Of a stretch of DNA of 64,000 bases, positions 15,697 to 24,899 are shown piece by piece. The stretch spans positions 1 to 64,000 of the forward strand of contig NZ_FODS01000004.1 in NCBI RefSeq assembly GCF_900110425.1, in the 5' to 3' direction. The notes under the pieces are model-generated. The model saw only the letters and a program-made list of their open reading frames with translations. It searched no databases and was not told where the DNA came from. The translations under genes were made by a program, and so were the position numbers. Source of the DNA: Salinihabitans flavidus. GTDB taxonomy: Bacteria; Pseudomonadota; Alphaproteobacteria; Rhodobacterales; Rhodobacteraceae. Every line of letters starts with the position of its first letter. Position 1 is the first letter of the stretch.

Positions 15697-17037
15697 TCAG
15701 ACCGTCTCCGCCAGCCGCTGCGCCAACGTATTTTGCCGCGCGATAACGGCGGGCAGGTCTATGGTCGTCACCGTTCCGCCGCGCACCACACCGCGCCCCT
15801 CGACGAACAGATCGCGCACCCGCGCCGGCCCGGCCAGAAGAAGCGCCGCCGGATCCCAGCTTCCCGCGGCCTCGATCCCCGAGATGTCCCAGACGGCGAT
15901 ATCGGCGCGTTTGCCGACCGCGATCCGTCCGCAATCGGGACGGCCGAGCACGTCCGCCCCGCCGCGCGTCGCAACGTCAAGCGCCTCGCGCGCGCTCATC
16001 GCATTCGCCCCCCGCGTCACCCGCTGCAACAGCATCGCCTGCCGCGCCTCGGACATGAGATTGCCGCAGTCGTTGCTGGCCGACCCGTCCACGCCGAACC
16101 CCACCCGGACACCGGCATCCCGCATTTCACGAAGCGGCGCGATTCCGGATCCGAGACGGCAGTTCGAACACGGGCAATGCGCAACCCCCGTTCGGGATTT
16201 TGCAAAAAGATCAATCTCCTGCCGGTCGAGCTTGACGCAATGCGCATGCCAGACATCGGCTCCCGTCCAGCCCAGATCCTCCGCATATTGCCCCGGACGG
16301 CAGCCGAATTTTTCAAGGCTGTAGGCGATATCCTCGTCATTCTCGGCCAGATGGGTGTGCAGCATGACACCCTTGTCGCGCGCCAGGAACGCCGCTTCAC
16401 GCATCAAATCGCGGCTCACCGAAAACGGCGAACAGGGGGCAACACCGACCCGGCACATGGCCCCCTCACGCGTATCATGATGCGCGTCGATCACGCGGAT
16501 GCAGTCTTCAAGGATGTATCTCTCCCGCTCGACAAGAGAGTCGGGCGGCAGGCCCCCGTCACTTTCGCCGATGCTCATCGCGCCGCGCGTGGGATGAAAC
16601 CGCATCCCCAGATCCGACGCGGCGACGATCGTATCGTCGAGTCGCGCTCCGTTGGGATAAAGGTAGAGATGATCTGAACTCAGCGTGCAGCCCGATAGCG
16701 CCAGTTCGGCAAGCCCGACCTGTGCGGAAACGAAGATTTCCTCGGGACCGAACCGTGCCCAGATCGGGTAAAGCGTTCTGAGCCACCCGAACAGAAGCGC
16801 ATCCTGCACACCGGGCACGGCGCGGGTCAGACTCTGGTAGAGGTGGTGGTGCGTATTCACCAATCCCGGTGTGATCACGCAACCCTTCGCCTGTATTACC
16901 TCGCCCGACGTGTCGAGCCCCGGTCCCACTGCCGCGACACGTCCATCGCGTAGCAACACATCTGACCCGATCAATTCGCGGCGATCATCATCCATGGTGA
17001 CGACCATATCGGCATTTTTCAGAAGGGTTTCGGGCAT
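15697..17037 (-). CDS. 8-oxoguanine deaminase-type amidohydrolase
   Basis: From the ATG at 17035-17037 (GAGGAG 9 bases upstream) the protein is 446 residues. It belongs to the ATZ/TRZ branch of the amidohydrolases. Metal ligands are seen in NTHHHLYQS (residues 61-69), LHTHLAEND, WHAHCVKLD and VGFGVDGSASND. The pattern DIAYSLEKFG...AEDLGW...AHCVKLD and AHCPCSN is the one I associate with 8-oxoguanine deaminases, which convert 8-oxoguanine to urate. A guanine- or hydroxytriazine-type deaminase is the alternative. The isomerase-like gene follows on the same strand. Confidence 0.87.
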   Translation of the reverse strand: MPETLLKNADMVVTMDDDRRELIGSDVLLRDGRVAAVGPGLDTSGEVIQAKGCVITPGLVNTHHHLYQSLTRAVPGVQDALLFGWLRTLYPIWARFGPEEIFVSAQVGLAELALSGCTLSSDHLYLYPNGARLDDTIVAASDLGMRFHPTRGAMSIGESDGGLPPDSLVERERYILEDCIRVIDAHHDTREGAMCRVGVAPCSPFSVSRDLMREAAFLARDKGVMLHTHLAENDEDIAYSLEKFGCRPGQYAEDLGWTGADVWHAHCVKLDRQEIDLFAKSRTGVAHCPCSNCRLGSGIAPLREMRDAGVRVGFGVDGSASNDCGNLMSEARQAMLLQRVTRGANAMSAREALDVATRGGADVLGRPDCGRIAVGKRADIAVWDISGIEAAGSWDPAALLLAGPARVRDLFVEGRGVVRGGTVTTIDLPAVIARQNTLAQRLAETV

Positions 17038-17202
17038 TGGTCGGCTCCTCTCACACGTCAAGCGCCCGCTTCGGCCCGTTGCGGAAATCCCGCCAACAGA
17101 AAGACCGTGTGAAAGCACGCCGACAGAAGACGGGCAAAGGACTCGGCGCCCGGACGTCATAGCCGATGAGGCTCTCGCGCTCAAGACGAGCGGTCGCAGG
17201 TG

Positions 17203-17754
17203 TCAGAAAAGGTCCACCTGCCCGGGATCGGTTCGGCGGCGGCGTGGCGTCTCGAAGGTGGCCGATAGCGGGTCCTCGACCACGTTCAGTCGCGATTGCT
17301 CCAGAAACATCTGGCGCGCTTGGCCGGTCACAGGCACATAACGTAGCTTGCGTCCCTGCTCGCCACCGATGCTGCCCCCTATACACTCGATACCCTCACT
17401 CTTCAGAAACCAGGTCGCAAATTCGGCATTCTTCTCTCCGATATTTGCGCGGCTTGTGAACATTCTCGCGCCTCCGAAGATCTTCGCCTGCATCCGTTCC
17501 TTGCGCGCCCCCGCGCGCATCAGCGCGTTGATCAAGATCTCCATCGCGTTGACACCATATTGCAGCCCGGTGTCGCGATCTTCAGGACTGCCGGGAAGCA
17601 GGAAGTGGTTCATACCACCCACTCCCGCCACAGGATCACAAATGCAGGTCGCAATGCAGGACCCCAGGATCGTGGAGATAACATCCCCATGCCGACCTGA
17701 GACATGACTTTGCCCTTGCAAGACGGTGATCACAGCTTCGTCCTCGATGTACAT
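17203..17754 (-). CDS. cheD: Chemoreceptor glutamine deamidase CheD
   Basis: The ATG at 17752-17754 gives 183 residues. CheD deamidates glutamines in chemoreceptors and in some species works with CheC. The catalytic Cys33 (LGSCIATC) and His50 (GGMNHFLLP) are seen, followed by GGARMF and the GGxxGR-type segment GGEQGRKLRY. The start is uncertain: ATG at 17808 and TTG at 17874 are in frame, and the latter would overlap the upstream receptor gene by about 38 bases; none has a strong ribosome site. It lies directly after the receptor gene, and no cheA/cheY/cheR is in the window. Confidence 0.9.
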   Translation of the reverse strand: MYIEDEAVITVLQGQSHVSGRHGDVISTILGSCIATCICDPVAGVGGMNHFLLPGSPEDRDTGLQYGVNAMEILINALMRAGARKERMQAKIFGGARMFTSRANIGEKNAEFATWFLKSEGIECIGGSIGGEQGRKLRYVPVTGQARQMFLEQSRLNVVEDPLSATFETPRRRRTDPGQVDLF

Positions 17755-17836
17755 CCGATTGCTTTCGGAGCAGGTGTCGGGAAACCGTCTGGACCAACGG
17801 CTCCCCATACGCAGCGCGATCGACGCGTTATCTCGG

Positions 17837-19741
17837 TCAGAAGTCTTGCCATCCGCCCGTTCCGGTCGCGGCAAGCGTTGCAGTCTGGTTTTCGTCGACA
17901 GATGCCGCTGCGGTTCGTGCCGTTTCTGAAGTCACATGTGTCGCGTGGCTGGACGTGGAATGCGAACTCTCTGCTTTGGGTGCGGTTTCCATCTCACGGG
18001 TCATTGTGGTCTTGAACCGCGCCAGCGCCGACGCAAGGCGTTCGGCCTCTGAGCGTAGGTTTTCGCTCGAGGCGGAGGTTTCTTCCACCACGGCCGCGTT
18101 CTGCTGCGTTACCTGATCAAGCTCATTCACGCTGGTATTGATCTCTTCCAGTCCGGAGGACTGTTCCTTCGCAGAGGATGCGATCTCACCAACCAGGGTG
18201 GACAGCTTGGCCACTCGAGCAATGATCTCGCCAAGGGCTGTTCCGGTTTCGCCAACAAGGGCGCCCCCCTCTTCAACCTGCTGCGAACTTTTCGAAATCA
18301 GCGTCTTGATCTCCTTGGCTGAATCCGAGGCCCGCTGCGCCAATGCGCGCACCTCGGAGGCGACCACCGCAAAGCCGCGCCCGGCCTCTCCCGCGCGCGC
18401 CGCCTCGACCCCGGCATTGAGCGCCAGAAGGTTGGTTTGAAAGGCGATGTCATCGATCACTCCGATAATCTGTGTGATCTGTCCCGAACTGTGCTCGATC
18501 TGGCGCATCGCTTCGACCGCGTTCTGCACGACTTCGCCGCTTGCCTCCGCCTGGCGGCGGTTTTCGGTGATGGCCTGATCGGCCTGCACCGCGTATTCGG
18601 CGGCAGATTTCACGCTGCTGGTCAGTTCATCAAGTGCGGCGGCAGATTCCTCAAGCGTGGCGGCTTGCATCTCGGAGCGTTTCGCGGTCTCGTTCGCGAC
18701 TTGGCTGATCTCTTCGGACCCGTTTCTCACCGCGTCTGCGCTGGTCTTCACCGTCACGATGACTTCTTCGAATGCATCAACCAGATTGTTGAAATCGCGG
18801 CATACCTTCATGTGCTGATCGGAAAGCCCTTCGGTCAGGGCAAGGTCGATCCGGGGTGTCAGATCCCCTTGCGCGACCCGTCCAAGTCCATGACTCAGCC
18901 TGTCAAAGACCTCACCTTCTAGATTGGCCTTTTGCTCGCGATTTTGCATCGCCGTTTCTTCCTCTGCCAGTCGGTCGCGAAAACTTGTGAGAATGCCCGC
19001 CATCTGACCGATCTCGTCTTTGCGATCACGACCCGGAACTTCGGTATCATAGGCTTTGTCAGCGATAGCCCTCATTGCAGCTGAAAGCCGTATGAGGGGG
19101 CGAATAATCCCGCGTGACATCGCCAACATGATCAGTACGAGAATTGCCAGCGTTGCCGCGCCGGATTTGGCAAAGCTTAACAAGGCATCGTGGCGGACGC
19201 GGGCGTCCAGCATGGAAAGATCCCAGTCTGTCACGATAGCCCCAACAGTTACTTTTGGCGCGCCAGACGTCACGGGAACCGCCACTGCGTGCCCCGTGTC
19301 CAGTTCATGATTTTCCATGGTCCCGTTTTTCAAGGTCGTGTCGGCGATGCCGACCAGATCCGCGTCGGGGCTGGCTCCTGCCCCCCACGACGCGAGGGTC
19401 ATGCCTTCTGCCGTACGAACCACCAACCGCCTCAATCCAAGTTCCTCTGATTTCGAGACCTCTTTGTAAATGGTCTCGATGTGAGCGGTTTCCTCGAAGC
19501 GGATCGAATCGACCATTTCGGCCGCGATCAGTCGCGTGACCTCTTCATGTGCATGGCGCGACATGTTGTATATCTCGTCACGCACGGTGATGTAGTTGAA
19601 AAGGGAGTTCACCGCCAGCGAGAGCAGCAGACCCATGGCGAGAAGTGCCGCGATCCTTTGGAGTACGCCGAGCCGGATGCCACCGGCGGGTAAATCGGAG
19701 TGGAACGGGATCGCCGCATTGGGATCAGTCTTGTTTTTCAT
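17837..19741 (-). CDS. Methyl-accepting chemotaxis protein with C-terminal GWQDF tether
   Basis: The ATG at 19739-19741 (AAAGAGG upstream) gives 634 residues. Order: membrane segment 1 (about 27-48), periplasmic sensor part of roughly 140 residues without a recognised fold, membrane segment 2 (about 190-212), HAMP, then the signalling domain with the highly conserved tip [20 protein letters not shown]. The last five residues are GWQDF, matching the W-x-x-F shape of the CheR/CheB-binding pentapeptide. The following cheD gene modifies such receptors. Ligand unknown. Confidence 0.94.
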   Translation of the reverse strand: MKNKTDPNAAIPFHSDLPAGGIRLGVLQRIAALLAMGLLLSLAVNSLFNYITVRDEIYNMSRHAHEEVTRLIAAEMVDSIRFEETAHIETIYKEVSKSEELGLRRLVVRTAEGMTLASWGAGASPDADLVGIADTTLKNGTMENHELDTGHAVAVPVTSGAPKVTVGAIVTDWDLSMLDARVRHDALLSFAKSGAATLAILVLIMLAMSRGIIRPLIRLSAAMRAIADKAYDTEVPGRDRKDEIGQMAGILTSFRDRLAEEETAMQNREQKANLEGEVFDRLSHGLGRVAQGDLTPRIDLALTEGLSDQHMKVCRDFNNLVDAFEEVIVTVKTSADAVRNGSEEISQVANETAKRSEMQAATLEESAAALDELTSSVKSAAEYAVQADQAITENRRQAEASGEVVQNAVEAMRQIEHSSGQITQIIGVIDDIAFQTNLLALNAGVEAARAGEAGRGFAVVASEVRALAQRASDSAKEIKTLISKSSQQVEEGGALVGETGTALGEIIARVAKLSTLVGEIASSAKEQSSGLEEINTSVNELDQVTQQNAAVVEETSASSENLRSEAERLASALARFKTTMTREMETAPKAESSHSTSSHATHVTSETARTAAASVDENQTATLAATGTGGWQDF

Positions 19742-19969
19742 CGTAGCCTCTTTGCCTGTGGTGTCTCTTTGCTTTTGGTATCTCTCGCGGGTCTGTCGCG
19801 TCACAGCAGTGCTGTCGCGTCTATCATCGGAAGACTGGTAGCTGCCCTGATAGGAGCCCGCGATCAGCATGTGCCGCGGGCTTTAAGGCAGGTTTAACGC
19901 CGTTTGGAGAACCGATTGAGGCACCCCGGAAAGTACCGAAAAATTGCACGAGATTCCAAAGCTGCGGCA

Positions 19970-21193
19970 TCAGATCAGAAGCGCGCGGGCATCGCGGTAG
20001 AGATCGGAAGCACCGGACGATACCTGTGTGAGCTGGTTTTCGATTTGTGCGTGAAACCTGTCGAGGCGACAAATTATACTGTCGAGACCGGTCTCCTGGC
20101 CGCGGAGCGTGCCTGCTTCGACCCGACAAAGAAGTTTCACCACGTCGAGGCCATTCACATGGCGCCTAAGGTTCTGGCAGAGATCGGGCAGGTTCCGCAC
20201 ACGGTCGGCAATGTCCTGAAGTGTGCGGTCCGCCTCCGCGGACAGCGCCGCAGCGCGCCCCTCTATAATCGTCGGCTCCTTCGACTGGTCGATCCCAAGG
20301 GCGGCGAAGTCCAGAGAACTGTTCGCGAACTGATCGGCCTGTTCACGCATCACCGCTGCAAGAGATTGCAGATAGCGCCCCTCGTTCAGAGCCTTAGTCA
20401 CCTCGCCAAAGACATTACCCCCCGATTCATCCAAAACATGGATTTGCTGCCAAATCTCCGAGGCCATCAGTTCGTAGTTCTGGGAAATCGCGCTTATCGC
20501 GTTCCCACCGCCTTCCAATCGAGTGGATAGGATACGCATGTTTGTCGGCTCCGAACGGATCAGGCGGAAGCCAGCGAGAAGCTGGTTTGTGACCGCGCTG
20601 GTTTCAGAAACCCGGCTCGACATGTCTTCGATCAACCGCGTGACGCGATCGGTTTCTCGGCCGAGCGCCTCTTGCCGCGCCGTATGTTCGGCCGAAAGCG
20701 CATAGCCCATGAATGCCTGGTAGTCTTTGAAACCGAGTTCCAACAGGCGCGCCTGAAAACGCTCCACACTTTCCTCCGCCTTGGCGCCGGTCTCGCGCTC
20801 CCATGTGCGTAGCGCATCGTATTCGGCCTGAATCCTGGCAAACAGCGGCGACTGCGGCCGGATGCGAACCGAAATATATCCCCCCTCAACCGGTATCGCA
20901 GAGGCCATAACCCAGTAGTGGCCGCCATCCTTTGTCTGGTTTTTGATATAGGCCGAGAGCGGTTTTCCGGCCTTCAGGTTGTTCCACAGTAGCCAGAAAA
21001 CTGCCTTGGGCATGTCGGGATGGCGCACGATCTTGTGTGGCGCGCCAAGCAACTCCTCCCAGTCGAAGCCCGCGATCTCCTGGAAAAAATCGCTGCCCGA
21101 CTGGATCACCCCTCTCTCGTCCGTGCGCGAGAAAAAGATGTCCTCATTCGCCATCTCGATGGCTTTCCAGTTCTGGGATCGACTCGTGTTCAT
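19970..21193 (-). CDS. PAS domain protein, Aer-like, with degenerate C-terminal signalling half
   Basis: The ATG at 21191-21193 gives 407 residues (another ATG lies 12 bases upstream). The first 120 residues form a PAS domain of the Aer type: FFSRTDERGVIQSGSDFF, then RHPDMPKAVF and GKPLSAYIKN. The rest is helical and rich in charged residues, but lacks the conserved receptor hairpin tip seen in the neighbouring receptor. No membrane segment is visible. It may be a soluble redox or oxygen sensor that works with another signalling protein. It is on the same strand as the receptor and cheD, 228 bp upstream of the receptor. Confidence 0.85.
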   Translation of the reverse strand: MNTSRSQNWKAIEMANEDIFFSRTDERGVIQSGSDFFQEIAGFDWEELLGAPHKIVRHPDMPKAVFWLLWNNLKAGKPLSAYIKNQTKDGGHYWVMASAIPVEGGYISVRIRPQSPLFARIQAEYDALRTWERETGAKAEESVERFQARLLELGFKDYQAFMGYALSAEHTARQEALGRETDRVTRLIEDMSSRVSETSAVTNQLLAGFRLIRSEPTNMRILSTRLEGGGNAISAISQNYELMASEIWQQIHVLDESGGNVFGEVTKALNEGRYLQSLAAVMREQADQFANSSLDFAALGIDQSKEPTIIEGRAAALSAEADRTLQDIADRVRNLPDLCQNLRRHVNGLDVVKLLCRVEAGTLRGQETGLDSIICRLDRFHAQIENQLTQVSSGASDLYRDARALLI

Positions 21194-21290
21194 TTGCTTT
21201 TCCATCTTGTGGAGTTGCGGCTTCCTTGCGGATTGCCGCAATGATGGTGCAGGCAGATGAATGATTGTTTAAGACCCGTGTGCTGCGCAG

Positions 21291-21317
21291 CGGGGGCTCA
21301 TTGACAAGCCGCCCCCG
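21291..21317 (-). terminator. GC-rich hairpin after the PAS-LuxR gene
   Basis: CGGGGGC (21291-21297) and GCCCCCG (21311-21317) are perfect arms with a 13-nt loop, 13 bases beyond the regulator's stop codon on the minus strand. There is no clear T-run. Confidence 0.4.
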
Positions 21318-21329
21318 TGACCATCGCAT

Positions 21330-21869
21330 TTACTGGTCGAGATAGGTCAACTTGGCCAGAAGCTCCGCTGCGTTGCGCACCGAGAACCGGCGCAACAGGC
21401 GCGCGCGCACATCGTCAATGGTGCGCGGCGAGAGGCCCAGTTCGTGCGCAATTTCCTTGCTGGTCAAGCCCCGGCCGATTCCGCCCAGAACCTGCCGCTC
21501 GCGTGGGCTGAGCGCAACCGGAGGCGTATCCGCGATGCGGGTGAAGCTCATGACCACCTGTGCCAAAGGGTCAGATGGGGTGAGCGAATGTGCCCGGAAC
21601 CGGCACCAGATCATCACGCCATTGGCAGTGCTCATCATGCGTTCATCAGAGTAATACTCATCGCGTTTGAGTGGCTCCAGCCCGATATCGCGGATACGGT
21701 CAAACTCTTCGCCAGAAGGGTAGAGCATCCGAAAAGACTGTCCAATCAGGTCTTCGCGGCGATAGCCCAGCATGCTGGAAAATGTAAGATTGCAGGCGCG
21801 GATGATCCGGCACTCTGTCAGCACGATACCAACCGGCGCCTCCTCGAAAGCCAGCGTTTCGATATCCAT
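21330..21869 (-). CDS. PAS-LuxR transcriptional regulator
   Basis: This 179-residue protein has an N-terminal PAS domain (about residues 5-110; AFEEAPVGIVLTE, NLTFSSMLGYRREDLIG) and a C-terminal LuxR/GerE helix-turn-helix (about 117-175; LSPRERQVLGGIGRGLTSKE, then LGLSPRTIDDVRARLLRRF). It is divergent from the M20/ABC transporter genes, with a 20-bp palindrome 12 bp upstream of its start. The natural reading is a sensor-regulator of that catabolic cluster, of itself, or of the chemotaxis genes on its own strand. Confidence 0.92.
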   Translation of the reverse strand: MDIETLAFEEAPVGIVLTECRIIRACNLTFSSMLGYRREDLIGQSFRMLYPSGEEFDRIRDIGLEPLKRDEYYSDERMMSTANGVMIWCRFRAHSLTPSDPLAQVVMSFTRIADTPPVALSPRERQVLGGIGRGLTSKEIAHELGLSPRTIDDVRARLLRRFSVRNAAELLAKLTYLDQ

Positions 21870-21880
21870 TTCATGCCCCC

Positions 21881-21910
21881 ATACCGTAGGATTACGGTAT
21901 TGAGACCGTA
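21881..21910. promoter_or_regulatory. Lux-box-like 20-bp palindrome with an extra half-site
   Basis: ATACCGTA (21881-21888), spacer GGAT, TACGGTAT (21893-21900) is a perfect 8-4-8 palindrome. A third half-site ACCGTA (21905-21910) pairs again with the middle TACGGT. The 20-bp size and the central GTAGGAT resemble the classical lux box. It lies between the PAS-LuxR gene and the divergent M20 gene, 53-82 bp upstream of the latter. Confidence 0.6.
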
Positions 21911-21962
21911 GCCGGCTTCGCGCAAGGTTTCACCCTGAATGTGGAAATCCTGCGGGGAAGTG

Positions 21963-23276
21963 ATGGATCAGGCGGTTACTGGGTCTCAGGACGAGTTGAT
22001 GGCGCGGATCGACGCCAAGCGCGACGATCTCATTTCGCTGACGCAGGCACTGATCCGCATTCCCACGCTCAACCCACCAGGAGACTGTTATCGGGAGATC
22101 TGCGAATTTCTCGATACGCGATTGAAGGAGCACGGGTTTGAGACCGAGCTTGTGCGCGCCACCGGAACGCCTGGCGACAGTGACCGCTACCCGCGCTGGA
22201 ACATCGTTGCGCGGCGCGAGGGGGCCGGAGCCGGAGATTGCGTGCACTTCAATTCGCATACCGATGTGGTCGAGATCGGACGCGGTTGGACCCGAGATCC
22301 GTTCGGCGGTGAAATTGACGGTGATCTGATCTACGGACGCGGTGCCTGCGACATGAAGGGCGGTCTCGCGACCTCGATCATTGCAGCCGAAGCCTTCATC
22401 GAGGTCTATCCGGACTTTCAGGGTGCGATCGAGATTTCCGGAACGGCGGATGAGGAATCAGGCGGTTACGGCGGCGTGGCCTATCTGGCAGAACAGGGGT
22501 TCTTCTCTCCACAGCGCGTGCAGCATGTGATCATACCGGAACCGCTTCACAAGGATCGGATCTGCCTTGGCCATCGCGGTGGCTGGTGGGCCGAAATCGA
22601 GACGTTTGGCGAGATCGCGCACGGCTGTATGCCGTTCCTGGGTGATTGTGCCGTGCGCCACATGGGCGCCGTTCTGGAGCGCTTCGAAACCGATCTCTAC
22701 CCGGCCATGGCGGCGCGGCGGACGGATATGCCGGTTATCCCTGAGGGAGCTCGGCAATCGACGATGAATATCAACTCGATCCACGGCGGACAGCCCGAGC
22801 AGGCCGATGACTACACCGGACTGCCGTCGCATTGTGTCCCCGATAGCTGCCGCATCGTTATCGACCGTCGCTATCTGGCCGAGGAAAACCATGCTCAGGT
22901 TTCGGGTGAGGTCGAGGCGCTCCTCAAGGATCTGGCGGAAAATCGCAGCAATTTCCGCTTTGCCATGCGCGAGTTGAACCACGTCGCCCCGTCGATGACG
23001 GACCGCACCGCACCCGTGGTCACGACGGTCGGAAAATCTGTGCAGGCGGTGCTTGGCAAGGCACCCGACCTTGTTGCCTCGCCGGGCACTTACGATCAAA
23101 AACATATTGATCGTATCGGCAAGCTGAAGAACTGTATAGCCTATGGTCCCGGCATTCTTGAACTGGCGCACAAGCCGGACGAATATATCGGCGTGCAGGA
23201 CATGCTCGACAGTGCCAAGGTCATGGCGCATACGCTGGCACAGCTTCTGCTGCCTCGAGAGGCGCCAAGGACATAG
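21963..23276 (+). CDS. M20 family amidohydrolase (ArgE/DapE type)
   Basis: The ATG at 21963 (GGGGAAG upstream) gives 437 residues; an earlier start would add 8. Metal ligands of the two-zinc M20 core are seen: FNSHTDVV (about residue 98), YGRGACDMKGG (about 129), the catalytic DEESGG (about 164) and LAHKPDEY near the C-terminus. Family members remove acetyl, succinyl or other acyl groups from amino acids, or act as carboxypeptidases. It is the first gene of the ABC transporter operon and is likely to act on the imported compound after uptake, since no signal peptide is seen. Confidence 0.93.
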   Translation: MDQAVTGSQDELMARIDAKRDDLISLTQALIRIPTLNPPGDCYREICEFLDTRLKEHGFETELVRATGTPGDSDRYPRWNIVARREGAGAGDCVHFNSHTDVVEIGRGWTRDPFGGEIDGDLIYGRGACDMKGGLATSIIAAEAFIEVYPDFQGAIEISGTADEESGGYGGVAYLAEQGFFSPQRVQHVIIPEPLHKDRICLGHRGGWWAEIETFGEIAHGCMPFLGDCAVRHMGAVLERFETDLYPAMAARRTDMPVIPEGARQSTMNINSIHGGQPEQADDYTGLPSHCVPDSCRIVIDRRYLAEENHAQVSGEVEALLKDLAENRSNFRFAMRELNHVAPSMTDRTAPVVTTVGKSVQAVLGKAPDLVASPGTYDQKHIDRIGKLKNCIAYGPGILELAHKPDEYIGVQDMLDSAKVMAHTLAQLLLPREAPRT

Positions 23277-23300
23277 CAATAACTTCAGGGAGAAGAAATC

Positions 23301-24788
23301 ATGACAGTCATTCCGCGCAAACTGGCCTTTGCCAGTGCCCTTGCGCTCGCCGCCGGGATCGGATCGGCGCAGGCGGCACAAACGGACATCACCGTAGCGT
23401 TGCAACTGGAGCCGCCGCATCTTGATCCGACCTCGGCCGCGGCCGGTGCGATCGACAGCGTGTTGTATTCCAACGTGTTCGAAGGACTCACCCGTTTTAT
23501 GGCAGACGGGTCCGTGGTTCCCGGACTGGCGAAAGAGTGGGATATTTCCGAAGACGGGCTGACCTATACCTTTCACCTGCATGAAGACGTGGCCTTCCAT
23601 GACGGCACGGAGATGGATGCAGAGGACGTGAAGTTCTCGCTCGACCGCGCCCGCGCCGAGGACAGCGTGAACGCGCAGAAGGCGCTTTTCACCGGGATTG
23701 CGGATGTGGAGGTCGTGGATCCACTGACCGTGCGCGTGACGCTGAGCGAACCGGACGGGAGTTTCCTGTTCAACATGGCCTGGGGCGATGCGGTGATCGT
23801 TGCGCCCGAATCCATCGAGGGGATCAAGAACAACCCTGTCGGTACCGGCGCCTTCAAATTCGCCGACTGGGTTCAGGGCGACAAGATCGACCTTGTCAGA
23901 AACGAGGACTACTGGGGCGATGCCCCGGCACTCGAAGAGGCGACCTTCAAATTCATCTCGGACCCCACAGCCGCCTTTGCCGCGGTGATGGCCGAGGACG
24001 TGGACGCTTTCGTCGGCTTCCCGGCCCCCGAAAACCTGCCGCAATTCGATGCCGATCCGCGCTTCACCGTGCTGCGGGGCAGCTCGGAAGGGGAAACCAT
24101 ACTCTCCATCAATAACAAGTTGCAGCCGCTCGACGACCTGAAGGTGCGCAAGGCCATTGCCCATGCCATCAACAGAGAGGCGATCATTGACGGGGCCATG
24201 TTCGGGCTTGGCACGCCGATCGGCACGCATTTCGCGCCGCATCATCCCGACTATGTGGATCTGACCCATCTGTCGCAATACGATCCAGAACTGTCGAAGG
24301 AACTTCTCGCCGAAGCGGGCTATCCGGATGGCTTCAAGACAACGCTGAAACTTCCGCCGCCGTCCTATGCGCGACGTGGGGGCGAGATCGTCGCTGCGCA
24401 ATTGCGAGCAATCGGGATCGAAACCGAGATTTCCAATCTTGAGTGGGCGCAGTGGCTTGAGCAGGTGTTTCGTGGCAAGGATTTCGGCCTGACCATTATA
24501 AGCCACACCGAACCCTTCGACATCGGTATCTACGCGCGGCCCGACTACTATTTCCAGTATGACAACCCCGAGTTCCGAGAGGTCATGGATACGCTGCAAC
24601 GCACAACCGATCCGGAGGCGCGCTCAGAGTTGCTGGCGCAGGCACAGACGATCATCGCCGAGGACTATGTGAACGGCTATCTCTTCCAGCTTGCCTTCCC
24701 GACCGTGGCCAACGCCAAGATCGAAGGGCTGTGGGAAAATGCACCGACACAGGCCACAGACCTGACAGGCGTGCGCTGGACTGATTGA
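23301..24788 (+). CDS. ABC transporter substrate-binding protein, dipeptide/oligopeptide class
   Basis: This 495-residue protein has a signal peptide with the cleavage site after AQA (about residue 24). It then has the SBP family 5 layout: DITVALQLEPPHLDPTSA, then the signature GLAKEWDISEDGLTYTFHL (about residues 74-92) and the ending LTGVRWTD. Proteins of this class bind peptides, nickel chelates, opines or glycosides in the periplasm. It lies 24 bp after the M20 gene and 111 bp before the permease genes. Confidence 0.95.
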   Translation: MTVIPRKLAFASALALAAGIGSAQAAQTDITVALQLEPPHLDPTSAAAGAIDSVLYSNVFEGLTRFMADGSVVPGLAKEWDISEDGLTYTFHLHEDVAFHDGTEMDAEDVKFSLDRARAEDSVNAQKALFTGIADVEVVDPLTVRVTLSEPDGSFLFNMAWGDAVIVAPESIEGIKNNPVGTGAFKFADWVQGDKIDLVRNEDYWGDAPALEEATFKFISDPTAAFAAVMAEDVDAFVGFPAPENLPQFDADPRFTVLRGSSEGETILSINNKLQPLDDLKVRKAIAHAINREAIIDGAMFGLGTPIGTHFAPHHPDYVDLTHLSQYDPELSKELLAEAGYPDGFKTTLKLPPPSYARRGGEIVAAQLRAIGIETEISNLEWAQWLEQVFRGKDFGLTIISHTEPFDIGIYARPDYYFQYDNPEFREVMDTLQRTTDPEARSELLAQAQTIIAEDYVNGYLFQLAFPTVANAKIEGLWENAPTQATDLTGVRWTD

Positions 24789-24899
24789 TGCAACCCGGAT
24801 CATTGTCTCTATACTGACAATTCCCCGGACACTTCGATTGTCCTTCCCGGTCCGGTGCCAGCGCATCGGATCGGACCACCTCATGAATGATCGTTTCCC

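Noticed and set aside
22458-24599. A 713-residue open frame on the minus strand across the M20 and binding-protein genes
   Set aside because: It is a shadow of two well-supported plus-strand genes, with no ribosome site and no recognisable domain.
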